Shown here in pieces: positions 5,619-6,842 of a DNA stretch of 6,842 nucleotides; within the stretch, counting starts at the first letter, position 1; every line of letters begins with the position of its first letter. The notes beneath the pieces were generated by a model, which saw only the letters and a list, made by a program, of their open reading frames with translations, had not been told where the DNA came from and made no database searches. The DNA lies in NCBI GenBank assembly GCA_050115555.1, contig JASFQI010000272.1:1-6842 (forward strand), given 5' to 3'. This DNA is from JASFQI01 sp050115555. GTDB lineage: Bacteria; Desulfobacterota; DSM-4660; Desulfatiglandales; HGW-15. The position numbers and the translations under genes are program-made.

Positions 5619-6431
5619 ATGGCGATCATTACCATATCACGCGGCTCGTACAGCAAAGGGAGAGAGGTGGCCGAGAAGGTCGCCGAGGAGCTGGGGTACG
5701 AGTGCCTGAGCCGCGAAGTGATTCTCGATGCCAGCGACCGTTACCACATACCCGAGCTGAAAATGGTGAAGGCCATCCACGACGCGCCGTCCCTCCTGGA
5801 GCGTCTCGGCCATGCCAAGCACGCGTTCCTTGCGTATTACCAGAGCGCGCTGACCCGGGCCGTCCAAACGGACAACGTCGTCTACCATGGACTCGCCGGA
5901 CATGTCTTGCTCAAAGGGGTGCCACACGTGCTCAAGGTGCGGATCATCGCGGACTTGGAGGACCGCGTCATCGATGAGATGAAACGGGAGAAGAGCGGCG
6001 AGCAAGAGGCACGATCCCTGATCCTCCGGGATGACCAGGAACGGCGCAGGTGGACACAGAGCCTCTACGGGGTGGATCCTTGGGACAGCTCTCTCTACGA
6101 TCTGGTGATCCACATTCACAAGTTCACCGTGGCGGACGCCGTGGACTTTATCTGCCGGGCGGCATTCCTGGAACCGTTTGCCACCACCGCCCGATCCCAG
6201 CAGAAAATCGATGACCTCGCTCTGGCGAGTCACGTCAAGGCGGTCCTCGTGGAAATCCATCCCGAGGTTCGCGTGGCGTGCGAGTATGGAAATGTCCTGG
6301 TCTACACCGGGAGCGACCACCGGACGGTGCACAAGTTGGAAGACAAAGTCAGGACATTGAGCCGGCAGGTGGAAGGAGTCAACCACATCGAGGTTCACCC
6401 CGGTGTGCCGGCCTCATCGATCTCCGTGTGA
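5619..6431 (+). CDS. Cytidylate-kinase-like protein with C-terminal BON-like domain
   Basis: Residues about 3-185 of this 270-residue protein match the cytidylate-kinase-like (AAK26-type P-loop) fold. ITISRGSYSKGRE (4-16) aligns with the family's ITISRQ-G-GGRE P-loop, DNVVYHGLAGHVLL (85-98) sits where related enzymes have a GR-G nucleotide-site motif, DLEDRV follows, and the LID-like DDQERRRW (138-145) precedes LYDLVIHIHK (159-168). Two P-loop glycines are replaced (Y11, K13), while G14 and R15 remain. Activity as a real CMP kinase is therefore uncertain, and a sensory or phosphoryl-binding role is equally possible. Residues about 196-261 resemble a BON domain (VRVACEYGNVLVYTGS, then HIEVH). 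BON is best known in exported or membrane-associated proteins, but no signal peptide is present here. GGAG (5609-5612) lies 6 nt before the ATG; the gene begins 27 nt after the permease stop and is likely the third operon gene. This is not the essential housekeeping cmk by sequence. Confidence 0.85.
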   Translation: MAIITISRGSYSKGREVAEKVAEELGYECLSREVILDASDRYHIPELKMVKAIHDAPSLLERLGHAKHAFLAYYQSALTRAVQTDNVVYHGLAGHVLLKGVPHVLKVRIIADLEDRVIDEMKREKSGEQEARSLILRDDQERRRWTQSLYGVDPWDSSLYDLVIHIHKFTVADAVDFICRAAFLEPFATTARSQQKIDDLALASHVKAVLVEIHPEVRVACEYGNVLVYTGSDHRTVHKLEDKVRTLSRQVEGVNHIEVHPGVPASSISV

Positions 6432-6485
6432 TGCCGAATGGCCGGGAATAGCGAGCCGGGTCCTTCCGAGAAAGGGGAAAACGTC

Positions 6486-6842
6486 ATGTCTGTCATCATC
6501 ATCTCTTCGGACGATCATCAAACAGGGCAGGAGATCGCTGCTGCAACGGCCAGGGCCATGGGATACAGCGAACTGGGCCGTGAGCTGCTGAAGGAGGTCG
6601 CTGAGCGACATCAGATCGCCGAAGCCAAGCTCGTCAAGGCCCTGGACGATCCCCCTTCGTTCCTGGGCATGTCCCGCAAGCTGCGGAGCCTCTGTCTGGC
6701 CTACATCCAGGAAGCCGTGCTGGGCCGCCTCGTGGAGGACAATGTGGTCTGCCAGGGTTTGGCCGCCCACCTCTATGTGTGCGGCGTTTCCCACGTGCTC
6801 AGGGTGCGGGTCCTCTCGGATCCTGAAAAAGAGGCACAAAAG
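6486..6842 (+). CDS. Second cytidylate-kinase-like protein, partial, P-loop lost
   Basis: This frame runs off the window end after 119 codons. It aligns without gaps to the preceding gene product at about 40% identity (roughly 46 of 115 residues by hand), sharing AEAKLVKAL-like, DNVV, GLAAH and HVLRVRV stretches. It is therefore a tandem duplicate. Its N-terminus reads IIISSDDHQTGQE where the first copy has ITISRGSYSKGRE: the first Gly and the basic residue of the P-loop are missing (only one Gly is kept), so nucleotide phosphoryl transfer is unlikely. GGGGA (6474-6478) lies 7 nt before the ATG, and the gap from the preceding stop is 54 nt, so it is probably the fourth operon gene. Whether a BON-like domain follows lies beyond the window. 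Confidence 0.8.
   Translation, partial: MSVIIISSDDHQTGQEIAAATARAMGYSELGRELLKEVAERHQIAEAKLVKALDDPPSFLGMSRKLRSLCLAYIQEAVLGRLVEDNVVCQGLAAHLYVCGVSHVLRVRVLSDPEKEAQK

Noticed and set aside
5637..6839. Minus-strand frames at 5637-6398 and 6414-6839
   Set aside because: Antisense to the two kinase-like genes, which align to each other in the plus-strand frames.

Overview
The window reads as a GC-rich chromosomal stretch from a Desulfobacterota-type (deltaproteobacterial, sulfate-reducer or syntroph-like) bacterium. The evidence is a sigma54-type NtrC-family regulator, a -24/-12 promoter, and an operon of a universal-stress-like protein, an SLC13 permease carrying RCK_C domains and cytidylate-kinase-like proteins, a style of gene neighbourhood I associate with that phylum. 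This placement is an inference; there is no rRNA or other marker here. I see no tRNA, rRNA, CRISPR array, insertion sequence or phage gene.

Layout. Positions 1-366 hold no convincing gene. Positions 367-1125 (minus strand) encode a small exported protein with a signal peptide and a TPR/Sel1-like C-terminus, driven by a good sigma70-like promoter at 1157-1185. A 527-bp divergent intergenic region follows, with a candidate plus-strand promoter (1401-1430) for the next gene. Positions 1662-3047 encode an NtrC-type response regulator (receiver, AAA+ and Fis-type HTH domains), probably starting at TTG. Then comes a run of four same-strand genes: a degenerate UspA-like protein (3280-3768), an SLC13/DASS-type permease with an internal RCK_C (TrkA-C) insert (3783-5591), a cytidylate-kinase-like protein with a C-terminal BON-like domain (5619-6431), and a second, diverged copy of the cytidylate-kinase-like domain cut by the window end (6486 onward).

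The main result is the regulatory region between regulator and operon. It contains a GG-N10-GC sigma54 promoter (3233-3246) well placed for the usp-like gene. Upstream of it are three copies of a 19-bp element, CCCGTT-N7-GCAACA (3048-3066, 3069-3087, 3136-3154), with the spacing and dyad character of enhancer sites for a sigma54 activator. The simplest reading is a self-contained module: the upstream regulator binds the three sites and activates the usp-permease-kinase-like operon.

The operon joins four parts that suggest sensing plus transport: a USP fold with a damaged ATP loop, a permease with ligand-binding RCK_C domains, a kinase-like fold fused to BON, and a tandem paralogue whose P-loop has lost its key residues. 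The transported substrate and the signal cannot be read from the sequence.
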